A stretch of DNA of 64,000 bases from Fimbriimonadaceae bacterium (GTDB taxonomy: Bacteria > Armatimonadota > UBA10988), in the NCBI GenBank assembly GCA_020850355.1, contig JADZEX010000033.1, forward strand, positions 1 to 64,000, given 5' to 3'. The translations under genes were made by a program, and so were the position numbers. Position 1 is the first letter of the stretch; each line of letters starts with the position of its first letter. The notes beneath the pieces were generated by a model that saw nothing but the letters and a program-made list of their open reading frames with translations, ran no database searches and had not been told where the DNA came from. This document shows, in pieces, positions 53,094 to 60,918 of the stretch.

Positions 53094-53344
53094 TGGACCT
53101 CCTCTGGGCCTGGCGTGATCCACGCCAGCACCGTCTGCGGCGCGGCCGACTCCCCGGCAGCCAGGCACCGCTCGACCCGGCCGGCGCTCCAAGTTTCCAG
53201 CTCCAGAACCGCTTTCGGACCCTCGACCACCACCACGCCCGCCCCGGCCGCGACCACCTGGCCGTCGGCCACCAGCCACTCGCGCACCGTGCCGGGGCTG
53301 CCGTCGCGGTCGAAGCGCGGCATCAGCACCGGGTAGCGGCTCAT
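53090..53344 (-). CDS. Single lipoyl/biotinyl-domain protein
   Basis: 84 residues, essentially one lipoyl/biotinyl domain: MSRYPVLMPRFDRDGSPGTV, REWLVADGQVVAAGAGVVVVEGPKAVLELE and a C-terminal strand. The expected modification Lys is Lys44 in GPKAVLE; the sequence is not MKM, which favours lipoyl or atypical over biotin. It is a minimal swinging-arm carrier without a partner dehydrogenase in the window. Overlaps both neighbours by four bases. Confidence 0.78.
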   Translation of the reverse strand: MSRYPVLMPRFDRDGSPGTVREWLVADGQVVAAGAGVVVVEGPKAVLELETWSAGRVERCLAAGESAAPQTVLAWITPGPEEVQ

Positions 53345-53862
53345 CGCACCAACCGCGAGATCTGCCGGAAGGCCGGGCTCCCGGCGACCTGCAACTGCTC
53401 GAAGAGCACGGCCTCGGTGGCCGCCACGCTGGCCCCGGCGTGGCGCAGGCGGGCCAGCGCCAGATCACGCTGTGCCGTCTGCCGCGAGGTCACCGCGTCG
53501 GCCACCACCGTCACCGGATGCCCGGCAGCAAGCCCCTCGAGCGCCGTCTGCGTGACGCAGACGTGGGCCTCCAAGCCCGCCAGGACGAGGGCCCCGTGCG
53601 GCGGCAGGGCGGCCCCGAAGGACTCACACCCGAAACAACTGAAGGCCACTTTGGGCAGCGCGGTTCCCGGCAGGCGAGCAGCCAGCGAGCGAATCGTCGG
53701 CCCCAGGCCGGCGGGGTACTGCTCCGTCAGCAGCACGGGCAGCCCCAGCGCGGTCCAGCCGTCGATCAGCCGCGTGAGGTTGCGCCAGACCGGCCCGAAG
53801 GCCGCCATCGCCGGCACCAGCCGCTGCTGCACATCGATGATCACCAGGGTCGGAGCGGTCAT
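53341..53862 (-). CDS. Isochorismatase-like cysteine hydrolase
   Basis: 173 residues. Catalytic triad in context: Asp in LVIIDVQQRLVPAM, Lys in LPKVAFSCFGCESF and Cys in GLEAHVCVTQTALEGLAAGH. The non-prolyl cis-peptide region is also present. The family includes nicotinamidase, ureidoacrylate hydrolase and hydrolases of unknown substrate. Cytoplasmic, length as usual. Located six bases downstream of the HAD gene and overlapping the lipoyl gene. Confidence 0.9.
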   Translation of the reverse strand: MTAPTLVIIDVQQRLVPAMAAFGPVWRNLTRLIDGWTALGLPVLLTEQYPAGLGPTIRSLAARLPGTALPKVAFSCFGCESFGAALPPHGALVLAGLEAHVCVTQTALEGLAAGHPVTVVADAVTSRQTAQRDLALARLRHAGASVAATEAVLFEQLQVAGSPAFRQISRLVR

Positions 53863-53868
53863 CGGCGG

Positions 53869-54525
53869 TCAGTCTCCCAGCCAGCCGGCGCAGTCGGCGG
53901 CGCTGATGCTCCACAGCCCGTCGCGAATCGCCGTGGCCTCGCCGAACCGCTCCGCCGGATGGTGCGTCGTCACCGCGATGCCGTGCATCCCGCCGCGCAC
54001 CGCTGCCAGGATCCCGGCCGGGGCGTCCTCAAACACCAGGCAGCGCTCGGGAGCCACTTCCAAGTCGGCGGCGCAGGCCAGGAAGGTGTCCGGCTCCGGC
54101 TTGTGGCGCGAGACATCTTCCATGCCGACGGTGGTCTGGATGTACTGGTCGAGCCCCAGCAGCGGCAGCGCGAACGCCAGGTTGGCCCGCGGTGTCGAGG
54201 AGCCGATCGCCAGCCCCCAGCCCTCCCGCTGCAAGGCGGCCAGCAGCTCGAGGGCGCCGGGGAACGGCTGCAGCGTCTCGGCCGCCAGCTCGCGGTAGAG
54301 CGCCTCTTTGCGGTCGCTGAGCCGCTGGATCTCGGCGTCGGGCACCGCGCCGCCGAGCATCTCGGGGATGATGTCGCGGTTGGCGCGGCCGAAGGTGTGC
54401 AGGAACCAGTCGGCCGGCAGCGTCAGGCCCAGCTCCGCGGCCAGCACGCGCCAGCTCGCGGCGTGGCTGGCGGCGCTGTCGATCAGGGTCCCGTCGAGAT
54501 CGAAGATGGCAGCACGCGGCAGCAC
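53869..54525 (-). CDS. HAD superfamily hydrolase (phosphoglycolate/beta-PGM-like)
   Basis: 218 residues. Motif I IFDLDGTLIDS, motif II GSSTPRANLA, motif III Lys in SRHKPEPDTF, motif IV VFEDAPAGILAAVRGG. A four-helix cap after motif I indicates a C1 subclass phosphatase of small phosphorylated metabolites. GTG start (54525) with GAGGAG five bases upstream; preceded by a visible promoter. First gene of the eight-gene minus-strand run. Confidence 0.9.
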   Translation of the reverse strand: MLPRAAIFDLDGTLIDSAASHAASWRVLAAELGLTLPADWFLHTFGRANRDIIPEMLGGAVPDAEIQRLSDRKEALYRELAAETLQPFPGALELLAALQREGWGLAIGSSTPRANLAFALPLLGLDQYIQTTVGMEDVSRHKPEPDTFLACAADLEVAPERCLVFEDAPAGILAAVRGGMHGIAVTTHHPAERFGEATAIRDGLWSISAADCAGWLGD

Positions 54526-54563
54526 GGCGACTCCTCACCGCCGGCGCAGCGGCGGCCGCTGAC

Positions 54564-54592
54564 AGTGTAGAGGCCCCGGCCGGCGACGGCAA
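54564..54592 (-). promoter_or_regulatory. Sigma-70-like promoter of the HAD-to-glycosidase run
   Basis: On the minus strand TTGCCG (54592-54587), 17 bases, TACACT (54569-54564), about 39 bases upstream of the GTG start of the HAD gene. Confidence 0.5.
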
Positions 54593-54647
54593 GCGGGGAG
54601 GCCGGCCGCCGGTCACGGCGAAGTGACGGCCCGAGGACCTCGTCGTG

Positions 54648-55880
54648 ATGAACCGCCAGCACTTCCTGCAGACCACCCTGGCCGCCGCGCTGACCGCCGC
54701 CGTCGGCGCCCAGACGCGCCGCCCGCGGCTCCTGCTGCGGTCGTCTTGGCAGACCGCCAACATCGGCGACATCGCCCACACCCCCGGCGTGCTGCACCTG
54801 CTCGAGCAGCACTTGCCCGAGGTCGAGGTGCGGCTCTGGCCGTCCAAGGTGGACAACGGTGTCGACGCCCTGCTGCGCCGCCGCTTCCCGCAGGTGCCCA
54901 TCGTCCAGTCGACCGCCGAGGTCGCCGCGGCGCTGGCCGAGTGCGACTTCCTGCTGCACGGATCGGGCCCCTCGCTGGTTGCCCAGAAGGATGTCGCGCG
55001 GTGGGCCCAGGAGACCGGGAAGCCCTACGGGGTCTACGGCATCACCGTCGGCGGCCTCAACGACGCGACCGTCGCGGTGCTCAACGGCGCCCGCTTCGTG
55101 TTCTACCGCGACACGGTCTCGCTGGCCCACGCCAAAGAGCGCGGCTGCACCTGCCCGGTCCAGGAGTTCGGCCCCGACGGCGCCTTCGCCACCGACCTCG
55201 CCGACGACGCCGCGGCCGACGCCTTCCTGGCCGCCCACGGCCTGCAGCCCGGCCAGTTCCTGTGCTGCATCAACCGCTTCCGCCTGACGCCCTACTGGCT
55301 GGTCAAGCCGAACGTCGCCTACGACGCCGCGAAGGACGCCCGCAACCAGGCCAAGAAAGAAGCTGACAGCGCGCCGCTGCTGGACGCCATCTGCCGGGTC
55401 GTGCGCCAGACCGACCTGCGGGTCTTGCTGTGCCCCGAAGACGCCACCCAGATGGCGATCAACAAGGAGATGCTCTACGACCGGCTGCCCACCGACGTCC
55501 AGCCGCGGGTCGTCTGGCGGGAGCAGTACTGGCTGACCGCCGAGGCGCTGAGCACCTACCGCCGCAGTGCCGGGCTGTTCGGCCACGAGATGCACTCCCC
55601 GATCATGGCGATCGGCCAGGGCCTCCCGGCGATCGTCTGCCGCTGGGCCGAGCAGACCAGCAAGGGCTTCATGTGGCGGGACATCGGCCTGGGCGACTGG
55701 CTGTTCGACCTCGACCAGCCCGCCGAGGCCGCGCGCGTCGCCGACGCCGTGCTGGCGATGGCTCAGGATCTGCCCGCCGCCCGGGCCAAGGCCGCCGCGG
55801 CCCGCGAAGTGGTGCTGCGCCGGCAGCGCGAGACGATGGCCATCGTCGGGCAGCAGCTGGCCTCGACAAGCCACCACTAA
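54648..55880 (+). CDS. Exported polysaccharide pyruvyl transferase family protein
   Basis: 410 residues. A Tat/Sec-like leader (NRQHFLQTTLAAALTAAVGAQ) is followed by a GT-B-like pyruvyltransferase domain: LLRSSWQTANIGDIAHTPG, SKVDNGVDALLRRR, LLHGSGPSLVAQKDV, VYGITVGGLND, FYRDTVSLAHAKERG and a C-terminal FGHEMHSPIMAIGQGLPAIVCRWAEQTSKGFMW. Such proteins usually add ketal pyruvate to sugars in the cytoplasm, so an export leader is unusual and the true role may differ. GTG 54645 and ATG 54648 are both possible starts. Confidence 0.78.
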   Translation: MNRQHFLQTTLAAALTAAVGAQTRRPRLLLRSSWQTANIGDIAHTPGVLHLLEQHLPEVEVRLWPSKVDNGVDALLRRRFPQVPIVQSTAEVAAALAECDFLLHGSGPSLVAQKDVARWAQETGKPYGVYGITVGGLNDATVAVLNGARFVFYRDTVSLAHAKERGCTCPVQEFGPDGAFATDLADDAAADAFLAAHGLQPGQFLCCINRFRLTPYWLVKPNVAYDAAKDARNQAKKEADSAPLLDAICRVVRQTDLRVLLCPEDATQMAINKEMLYDRLPTDVQPRVVWREQYWLTAEALSTYRRSAGLFGHEMHSPIMAIGQGLPAIVCRWAEQTSKGFMWRDIGLGDWLFDLDQPAEAARVADAVLAMAQDLPAARAKAAAAREVVLRRQRETMAIVGQQLASTSHH

Positions 55881-55979
55881 CTTGCCGCTCACCGCGATCG
55901 CTCTACTTCCTGACCAGTCGCTCGCTGGAGCTAAGCAGCCGCGCCGAACACTGCCTCCATCGCTCACGGAGGAGGCATC

Positions 55980-56741
55980 ATGCAGAGACAACGACGCGGC
56001 TTCACGCTGATTGAGCTGCTGGTGGTGATCGCCATCATCGCCATCCTGGCGGCGATCCTGTTCCCGGTCTTCGCCAAGGCTCGCGAGAAGGCGCGACAGA
56101 CCTCGTGTTTGAACAACCAGAAGCAGATCGGCACGGCGATGCTGCAGTACATGCAAGACTACGACGGCTACGTCGTCTACAACTGGTGGGAGTGGCATTG
56201 CGACCTGGATCCGTACGTCAAGAACGGTCAGATCTTCGCCTGCCCGAGTTCTGGTCACGCGCCGCCGGCGCAGGCCACGTTCACCAACTACCCCTTCTCC
56301 GACGGCTCGCGTCGCAGCGGCTCGTTCTGGTGCAATGCCCCGGCCTACGGCTCGTCGTGGCCCGAGATCTACGGCCACTACGGCAAGAACGAAGAGGCCC
56401 TCGGCAACTTCGGCGGCGGGTACAGCAGCGGCCTGGCGCAGGACGCCCAGGTTCGCGACCCTGCCAACATCATCATGATCGGCGAGGTGATCTCATTCGG
56501 TGAAGACACCGATGGCGATTGGCGGATCGGGACTTTCCAGAACCGACCCTACTTCGAGGTTGGCGGCACCTCCTGGAACGAGCTCTGGAACCAGGTCGCC
56601 GGCCGGCACAACAACGGCGCCAACGCCATTTTCATGGATGGTCATGCCAAGTGGTACAGCACATCCTGGCACCGCTCGGCCGAAGGCAAGCATGCCTGGT
56701 GCCCGGCGCGGGAGACCTATGGCGACGCGACGGCGTGGTAG
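55980..56741 (+). CDS. Prepilin-type protein with H-X9-DG domain
   Basis: 253 residues. Class III prepilin leader [16 protein letters not shown] and the [13 protein letters not shown] helix, a pseudopilin-type stalk, and a long mature domain with aromatic-rich segments ([17 protein letters not shown]). The signature [17 protein letters not shown] has H and DG separated by exactly nine residues. Proteins of this group are multiplied in Armatimonadota and planctomycete-type genomes and form type II-like or other surface assemblies; the function of each copy is not known. GGAGGAGG four bases before the ATG. A lipoprotein gene follows 11 bases downstream. Confidence 0.92.
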   Translation: MQRQRRGFTLIELLVVIAIIAILAAILFPVFAKAREKARQTSCLNNQKQIGTAMLQYMQDYDGYVVYNWWEWHCDLDPYVKNGQIFACPSSGHAPPAQATFTNYPFSDGSRRSGSFWCNAPAYGSSWPEIYGHYGKNEEALGNFGGGYSSGLAQDAQVRDPANIIMIGEVISFGEDTDGDWRIGTFQNRPYFEVGGTSWNELWNQVAGRHNNGANAIFMDGHAKWYSTSWHRSAEGKHAWCPARETYGDATAW

Positions 56742-56752
56742 GAGGTAAGACG

Positions 56753-56959
56753 ATGCATCGGTGCAAGACTCGCCTGCTGCTCGGCTTGTGGCTGCTGGCG
56801 GCGCTGGCTGGCTGTGCTCCCCAGGGCGGCTCGCCACGTGAGGCGCTGCCGGTGACACCGGAGCACGCCAAGCAGAATCAGGACACCTCCAAGGGCAAGA
56901 CCGAAGAGGTCAAGTCGACGCCGACGACCGCCAACCCGGACGCGGCTGAGAACCACTAG
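56753..56959 (+). CDS. Small lipoprotein
   Basis: 68 residues. A clear lipobox LAALAGC (Cys21) after a basic N-terminus, then a short hydrophilic tail rich in Lys, Thr, Glu and Ala with no fold signature. GGAGG lies seven bases before the ATG. Downstream of the prepilin gene and cotranscribed with it, as small lipoproteins often are in such pairs; role unknown. Confidence 0.75.
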   Translation: MHRCKTRLLLGLWLLAALAGCAPQGGSPREALPVTPEHAKQNQDTSKGKTEEVKSTPTTANPDAAENH

Positions 56960-56966
56960 TTCGCCG

Positions 56967-56998
56967 CAGGCGCCCGGCCGAAGCCGGCCGGGCGCCTG
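56967..56998 (+). terminator. Perfect 13-14 bp hairpin after the prepilin-lipoprotein pair
   Basis: Arms 56967-56979 and 56986-56998 pair perfectly, extending by one further pair to a four-base loop. It begins eight bases after the lipoprotein stop and ends 15 bases before the next gene. No T-tract; a GC-rich terminator is likely. Confidence 0.7.
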
Positions 56999-57013
56999 GC
57001 TGGAGAGCCCCCC

Positions 57014-57952
57014 ATGCGCCTCGATCGTCGAGCCCTGTTGACCGCCGGCCTGGCGTCGGCCGGCCTGCCGAGCCTGGCCCGTGCCGCCGAACCGCGGCGG
57101 GTGCTGCGCCTGGCGCACTTGACCGATTGCCACATCCAACCCGGGCCGGGCGAGTCCGGCCTGGTGCAATGCCTCCACCACGTGCAGGCGCAGACCGACC
57201 GGCCAACGCTGATCTTGAACGGTGGCGACAGCATCATGGACTGCTTCGGCCGCGACGAAGCTGCCACCAAGACGCAGTGGACGCTCTGGCAGACCCTGCT
57301 GCGGAACGAGTGCAGCCTGCCGCTGGAGTCCTGCATCGGCAACCACGACGTCTGGGGCGGCCACAAGGGCAGCAGCAAGACGACCGGCGAGGAGCCCCTC
57401 TGGGGCAAGCGCTGGGCACTCCAGGTCCACGGCCTGAGCGAGCGCTACCGCAGCTTCGACCGTGCCGGCTGGCACTTCGTGGTGCTCGACAGCACCTACC
57501 TCACCGGCCACGGCTACCTCGCCAAACTCGACGAGCCGCAGTTCGAGTGGCTGGCCGCCGACCTGGCGGCGGTACCGGCGACGACGCCGGTGCTGGTGCT
57601 GAGTCATCAGCCGATCCTGGCCGCCTGCGCCTACTTCGATGGTCAGAACGAGAAGAGTGAGACCACCTGGCAGGTCCCCGGCGCCTGGATGCACCTCGAC
57701 GCCCGCCGCCTGAAGGACCTGTTCGTCAAGCACCCCAACGTCAAGCTCTGCCTCAGTGGCCACATCCACCTCGGCGACCGGGTCGATTACCTGGGCGTCA
57801 GCTACTACTGCAACGGCGCCGTTTCGGGCAACTGGTGGAACACCACGGCCAGGAGCTACCAGGAGTGCCCGCCAGGTTACGCATTGGTCGACCTGTTCGA
57901 CGACGGCAGCCACCGCGTGGAGTACGTGGACTACGGCTGGAAGCCGGCCTGA
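57014..57952 (+). CDS. Exported metallophosphatase (calcineurin-like)
   Basis: 312 residues. Leader LDRRALLTAGLASAGLPSLARA is Tat-like. Core motifs: LAHLTDCHIQ, ILNGGDSIMDCFG, IGNHDVWGG, VVLDSTYLTG, VLSHQPIL and LCLSGHIHLGD. All five metallophosphatase blocks are present. Substrate unknown; a cyclic-nucleotide or phosphoester hydrolase of the periplasm is plausible. Starts 15 bases after the terminator hairpin. Confidence 0.88.
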   Translation: MRLDRRALLTAGLASAGLPSLARAAEPRRVLRLAHLTDCHIQPGPGESGLVQCLHHVQAQTDRPTLILNGGDSIMDCFGRDEAATKTQWTLWQTLLRNECSLPLESCIGNHDVWGGHKGSSKTTGEEPLWGKRWALQVHGLSERYRSFDRAGWHFVVLDSTYLTGHGYLAKLDEPQFEWLAADLAAVPATTPVLVLSHQPILAACAYFDGQNEKSETTWQVPGAWMHLDARRLKDLFVKHPNVKLCLSGHIHLGDRVDYLGVSYYCNGAVSGNWWNTTARSYQECPPGYALVDLFDDGSHRVEYVDYGWKPA

Positions 57953-57955
57953 GGT

Positions 57956-57985
57956 CGCGTCACCCTACCGGCGGAGGGTGACGCG
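57956..57985 (+). promoter_or_regulatory. Hairpin overlapping the ribosome site of the TMEM175-like gene
   Basis: 11-bp arms at 57956-57966 and 57975-57985 with an eight-base loop. The Shine-Dalgarno GGAGG (57973-57977) lies at the loop/right-arm junction and the ATG is at 57989, so the structure may hide the ribosome site or serve as a terminator after the phosphatase gene. Confidence 0.5.
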
Positions 57986-57988
57986 GCG

Positions 57989-58567
57989 ATGGGCAAGGGT
58001 CGGCTGGAAGCGTTCAGCGACGGGGTGATCGCGATCCTGATCACGATCATGGTGTTGGAGTTGCACGCCCCGGCGACGGCCGATTGGGCTGGACTGCGGC
58101 AGCTCGCGCCGGTCTTCGGCAGCTACCTGTTGAGCTTCGTCTACCTGGGCATCTACTGGAACAACCACCACCACCTGCTGCACGCGGCGCGCCGGGTCAG
58201 CGGCGGCGTGCTGTGGAGCAACCTGCACCTGCTGTTCTGGCTCAGCCTGATCCCGTTCGGCACGGCCTGGCAGGGCCAGACCAACTTCGCCCCGCTGCCG
58301 ACGGCGGTCTACGGTGGCGTGCTGCTGCTGGCCGCGATGGCCTACTTCGTTCTACAAGGCGCCATCATGCGCAGCGACGGCCTGGACTCGCTGGTCGCCC
58401 GGGCGGTCGGCCGCGACCTCAAGGGCAAGCTCTCGCTGGCGCTTTACAGCGTCGCGATTCCGCTGGCCCTGAGCACGCCCTGGCTGGCGACGCTGCTGTT
58501 CTGGGCCGTCGCGGTGATCTGGCTGGTGCCCGACCGGCGGCTCGAGCGGGAGCTGCAACCCGGCTAG
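57989..58567 (+). CDS. TMEM175-like (DUF1211) potassium channel family protein
   Basis: 192 residues with about six membrane helices. The N-terminus RLEAFSDGVIAILITIMVLEL carries the TMEM175 family signature RxxAFSDGVxAI. Helices continue with GSYLLSFVYLGIYWNNHHHLL (the conserved W..H..HH) and further spans. Bacterial TMEM175 homologs form proton-regulated potassium-selective channels. The spacing to the previous gene is short but a hairpin covers its ribosome site. Soluble tail RRLERELQPG at the C-terminus. Confidence 0.86.
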   Translation: MGKGRLEAFSDGVIAILITIMVLELHAPATADWAGLRQLAPVFGSYLLSFVYLGIYWNNHHHLLHAARRVSGGVLWSNLHLLFWLSLIPFGTAWQGQTNFAPLPTAVYGGVLLLAAMAYFVLQGAIMRSDGLDSLVARAVGRDLKGKLSLALYSVAIPLALSTPWLATLLFWAVAVIWLVPDRRLERELQPG

Positions 58568-58643
58568 CCCGACCGGCAGCAGGTTCCCACGAAGTGGCTC
58601 GCGGGCCCGCGGCAGGGTGTATGATGGGCCACGGAGATCTGTC

Positions 58644-59582
58644 GTGCGTTGGATTCTCTGTGGTTGCCTGTGGGGGGCGGGGTTGGCCGCGCAAGCGGCG
58701 CCGGATGCGGTCTTGTTCGTGCGTGAGGGGCGAGTGTGGGTCTTGCCGGCGGGGGCGACCGAGCCGCGGGCGGCGCTCAGCGACGACCCCGGTTGGGTCT
58801 ATGCCCAGCCGACCTGGGTCGACGCTGAGACCTACTTCGTGATGCGCCTGAAGGGCGGCGAACTGCGGCGGTCGCAGGTCGGTATGGCGGGGCTGCCCGA
58901 AGAAGGCGAGTATCCGGCCGCTGAGGTGCAGTGGATCGCGCCGGCTGGCGGCGCCTTCAACCTCGGCGCCAGCACGGCGCAGCGGCTGCTGGCGGTGACC
59001 AAGCTCGGCGACCCGAAGGAAGGTGTCTTCAAGGCCTTCTTGACCTGCGCGCCGTGGGACGGCGACTGGCCGAAGTCGAAGGTCTACCTGACCTTTGCCG
59101 AAGAGCAGTCCCGGCTGTTGGCCCGGGTGCGCTTCGCAGCCGATGGCAAGCGGGCTTTCGTGCCGAGCTTCACCGACGCCTTTGGCGTGCCCCTGGCGCT
59201 GCTCGACGTGGCCGCCAACAAGCTGCTGACGCCCTACTGGCTGGAGCACACCTGGCTGGTCGACCACCTCGAGAGCCCGCGCGTGAGCTGCGGCGCCTGG
59301 CTGCGCGATGGGCGTCTGGTGCTGGGGGTCGACGGCCGCGGGGTCTTCCTGCTGGACGAGGCGAGGCGGGCGGTGGTGGCCCTCGACGTCGCCGCCGACG
59401 GGCGGACCAGTCCGCACGACCTGTGCGTCGGCGCCGATGGGCGGAGCCTCTACTACGGCGTCGACGTGACCGACGAGGATGGTCGCGACCAGAGCGAGAT
59501 CCGCTACTGGAACGGTAGCGACCCGCCGGTCAAGCTGTTGGCCAACGCCGGCTGGCCCGACGCCGCTCCGGCGGCGCAGTGA
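58644..59582 (+). CDS. Exported protein, beta-propeller-like, unknown function
   Basis: 312 residues. Signal peptide MRWILCGCLWGAGLAAQAAP; the mature part repeats beta strands of the pattern DAVLFVREGRVWVLP, FVMRLKGGELRRS, RVRFAADGKRAFVPSFTD, DGRLVLGVDGRGVFLLDEARR and GADGRSLYYGVDVTDEDG. These resemble TolB/WD-like propeller blades, but fewer than six can be counted. No catalytic motif seen. GTG 58644 has GGAG seven bases upstream; an upstream GTG (58617) would place the signal peptide later. The M23-like gene follows 30 bases on. Confidence 0.6.
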   Translation: MRWILCGCLWGAGLAAQAAPDAVLFVREGRVWVLPAGATEPRAALSDDPGWVYAQPTWVDAETYFVMRLKGGELRRSQVGMAGLPEEGEYPAAEVQWIAPAGGAFNLGASTAQRLLAVTKLGDPKEGVFKAFLTCAPWDGDWPKSKVYLTFAEEQSRLLARVRFAADGKRAFVPSFTDAFGVPLALLDVAANKLLTPYWLEHTWLVDHLESPRVSCGAWLRDGRLVLGVDGRGVFLLDEARRAVVALDVAADGRTSPHDLCVGADGRSLYYGVDVTDEDGRDQSEIRYWNGSDPPVKLLANAGWPDAAPAAQ

Positions 59583-59612
59583 CGCCAGCCTGGTGCGATT
59601 TGGGAGAGGCTG

Positions 59613-60914
59613 ATGGCGCTGGCCTGGTCGCTCTGGCTGAGCCTGGTGGCCGCGGTCGGCCCGACTGCGACGGTGCTGCCCGCACTGCCGGCGATGGCCG
59701 AGCCGACGGTGCTGCTGCAGGGCGAAGTGCGCACCGCGCGGTCGGTCGGCGGCCGGGTCGAGCTGCTGCTGCGCGCCATCGGCCTTGACGATCAGCCGCC
59801 CCGGGAGCTGGCCACGCCGCTGCCAGTGCTGCTGCTGACGGGGCCCTTGGCCAGTCGGTGGGCCAGCGCCTGGGGCAACCCGGCTGACCTGCAGCCGGGC
59901 GCTGGCGTGGCGCTCCGCCTGGCCGCGACCGCCGCCGAGCCCCCGGCACTGCTGCCGCCGGTCGCCCTGGCGGTGCAGCGCGGGCCGGTCTGGCAGGCCC
60001 TCGACGAGCGGACCGCCGCCGGCCCGCCGGCCGAAGCCGACGGCATCACCAAGCTGGCGGTGACGGTGCCACTGGTCTTCCCGGTGCTGGGCCGCGTCGA
60101 CCTCAGCGACACCTTCCTGGCGGCTCGCGACGGCGGTCGGCGGCGGCATCACGGACAGGACCTGATGGCCCCCAAAATGCGCCCACTGCTGGCCTGCTTC
60201 GACGGCCTGGCCTACCCCCGGCGGGGGCGCGAGGCGGGCGGGAGTTGCTCGCTGGTGCTGCGCGGCGACAACGGCTGGGAGGCCTTCTACGTCCACGTCA
60301 ACAACGACACCCCCGGCACCGACGACGGCCTGGGTGGGGCGGTCTACGCCTTTCCCGAGCGGATCGCCGACGACGGCACCCGGGTCGCGGCCGGCGAGCT
60401 GATCGGCTGGGTCGGCGACAGCGGCAACGCTGAACAGACCGCTTCGCACTGTCACTTCGAGCTGGCCAACGGCGCGACCCGGGTGGTCTACAACGCCTTC
60501 CCGTCACTGCGCGCGGCGACCCGCCTGGCGCAGCCGCGGTCGCTGCTGCCGGCCGTCACGGCCGCGTTGCCGGCCGGCGAACAGGACTGGGACGGCGTGC
60601 TGCTGCCGCCAGCCACGGCGGACGGCCCCCCGCGGCTCTGTGTCCGCGCCACGCGCCAGGCCAAGGGCTGCCAGCCGACCCTGGTGCCGTTGACCGTGCC
60701 GGTCGACCTGCCGGCGGAGCTGCCCTGCGAAGTGCTCGGACAACCCGGCCTGCCGGCCCCGCGCGAGCTGCTCGCCGCCGGCGCCGCGGTGGTCCTGCGC
60801 GGCCGCCTGGCGACCGGCGTCCTGCGCCCGACAGCGGCCTGGGTCGAGGCCGTCGGCCTGGTCGCCACGCCAGCGCTGCAAGCAGCCTTGAGCGCCGACC
60901 GGCCGGAGCGCTGA
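59613..60914 (+). CDS. Exported M23-type (LytM) peptidase-like protein
   Basis: 433 residues. Signal peptide at the N-terminus (MALAWSLWLSLVAAVGPTA). LytM metal motifs are present: HHGQD (H179-x-x-x-D183), a long insert with WEAFYVHVNNDTPG, then GDSGNAEQTASHCHFEL with H279 and H281 (HxH). This suffices for the zinc site of an M23 endopeptidase acting on peptidoglycan cross-links. The N- and C-terminal flanks are Ala/Leu/Pro-rich and not recognised. GGGAG six bases before the ATG. It ends four bases before the convergent toroid gene. Confidence 0.8.
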   Translation: MALAWSLWLSLVAAVGPTATVLPALPAMAEPTVLLQGEVRTARSVGGRVELLLRAIGLDDQPPRELATPLPVLLLTGPLASRWASAWGNPADLQPGAGVALRLAATAAEPPALLPPVALAVQRGPVWQALDERTAAGPPAEADGITKLAVTVPLVFPVLGRVDLSDTFLAARDGGRRRHHGQDLMAPKMRPLLACFDGLAYPRRGREAGGSCSLVLRGDNGWEAFYVHVNNDTPGTDDGLGGAVYAFPERIADDGTRVAAGELIGWVGDSGNAEQTASHCHFELANGATRVVYNAFPSLRAATRLAQPRSLLPAVTAALPAGEQDWDGVLLPPATADGPPRLCVRATRQAKGCQPTLVPLTVPVDLPAELPCEVLGQPGLPAPRELLAAGAAVVLRGRLATGVLRPTAAWVEAVGLVATPALQAALSADRPER

Positions 60915-60918
60915 CCGC

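Noticed and set aside
56967..56998. Riboswitch or regulatory RNA at the hairpin after the lipoprotein gene
   Set aside because: A simple perfect stem with a tiny loop, located just after a stop codon, is adequately explained as a terminator.
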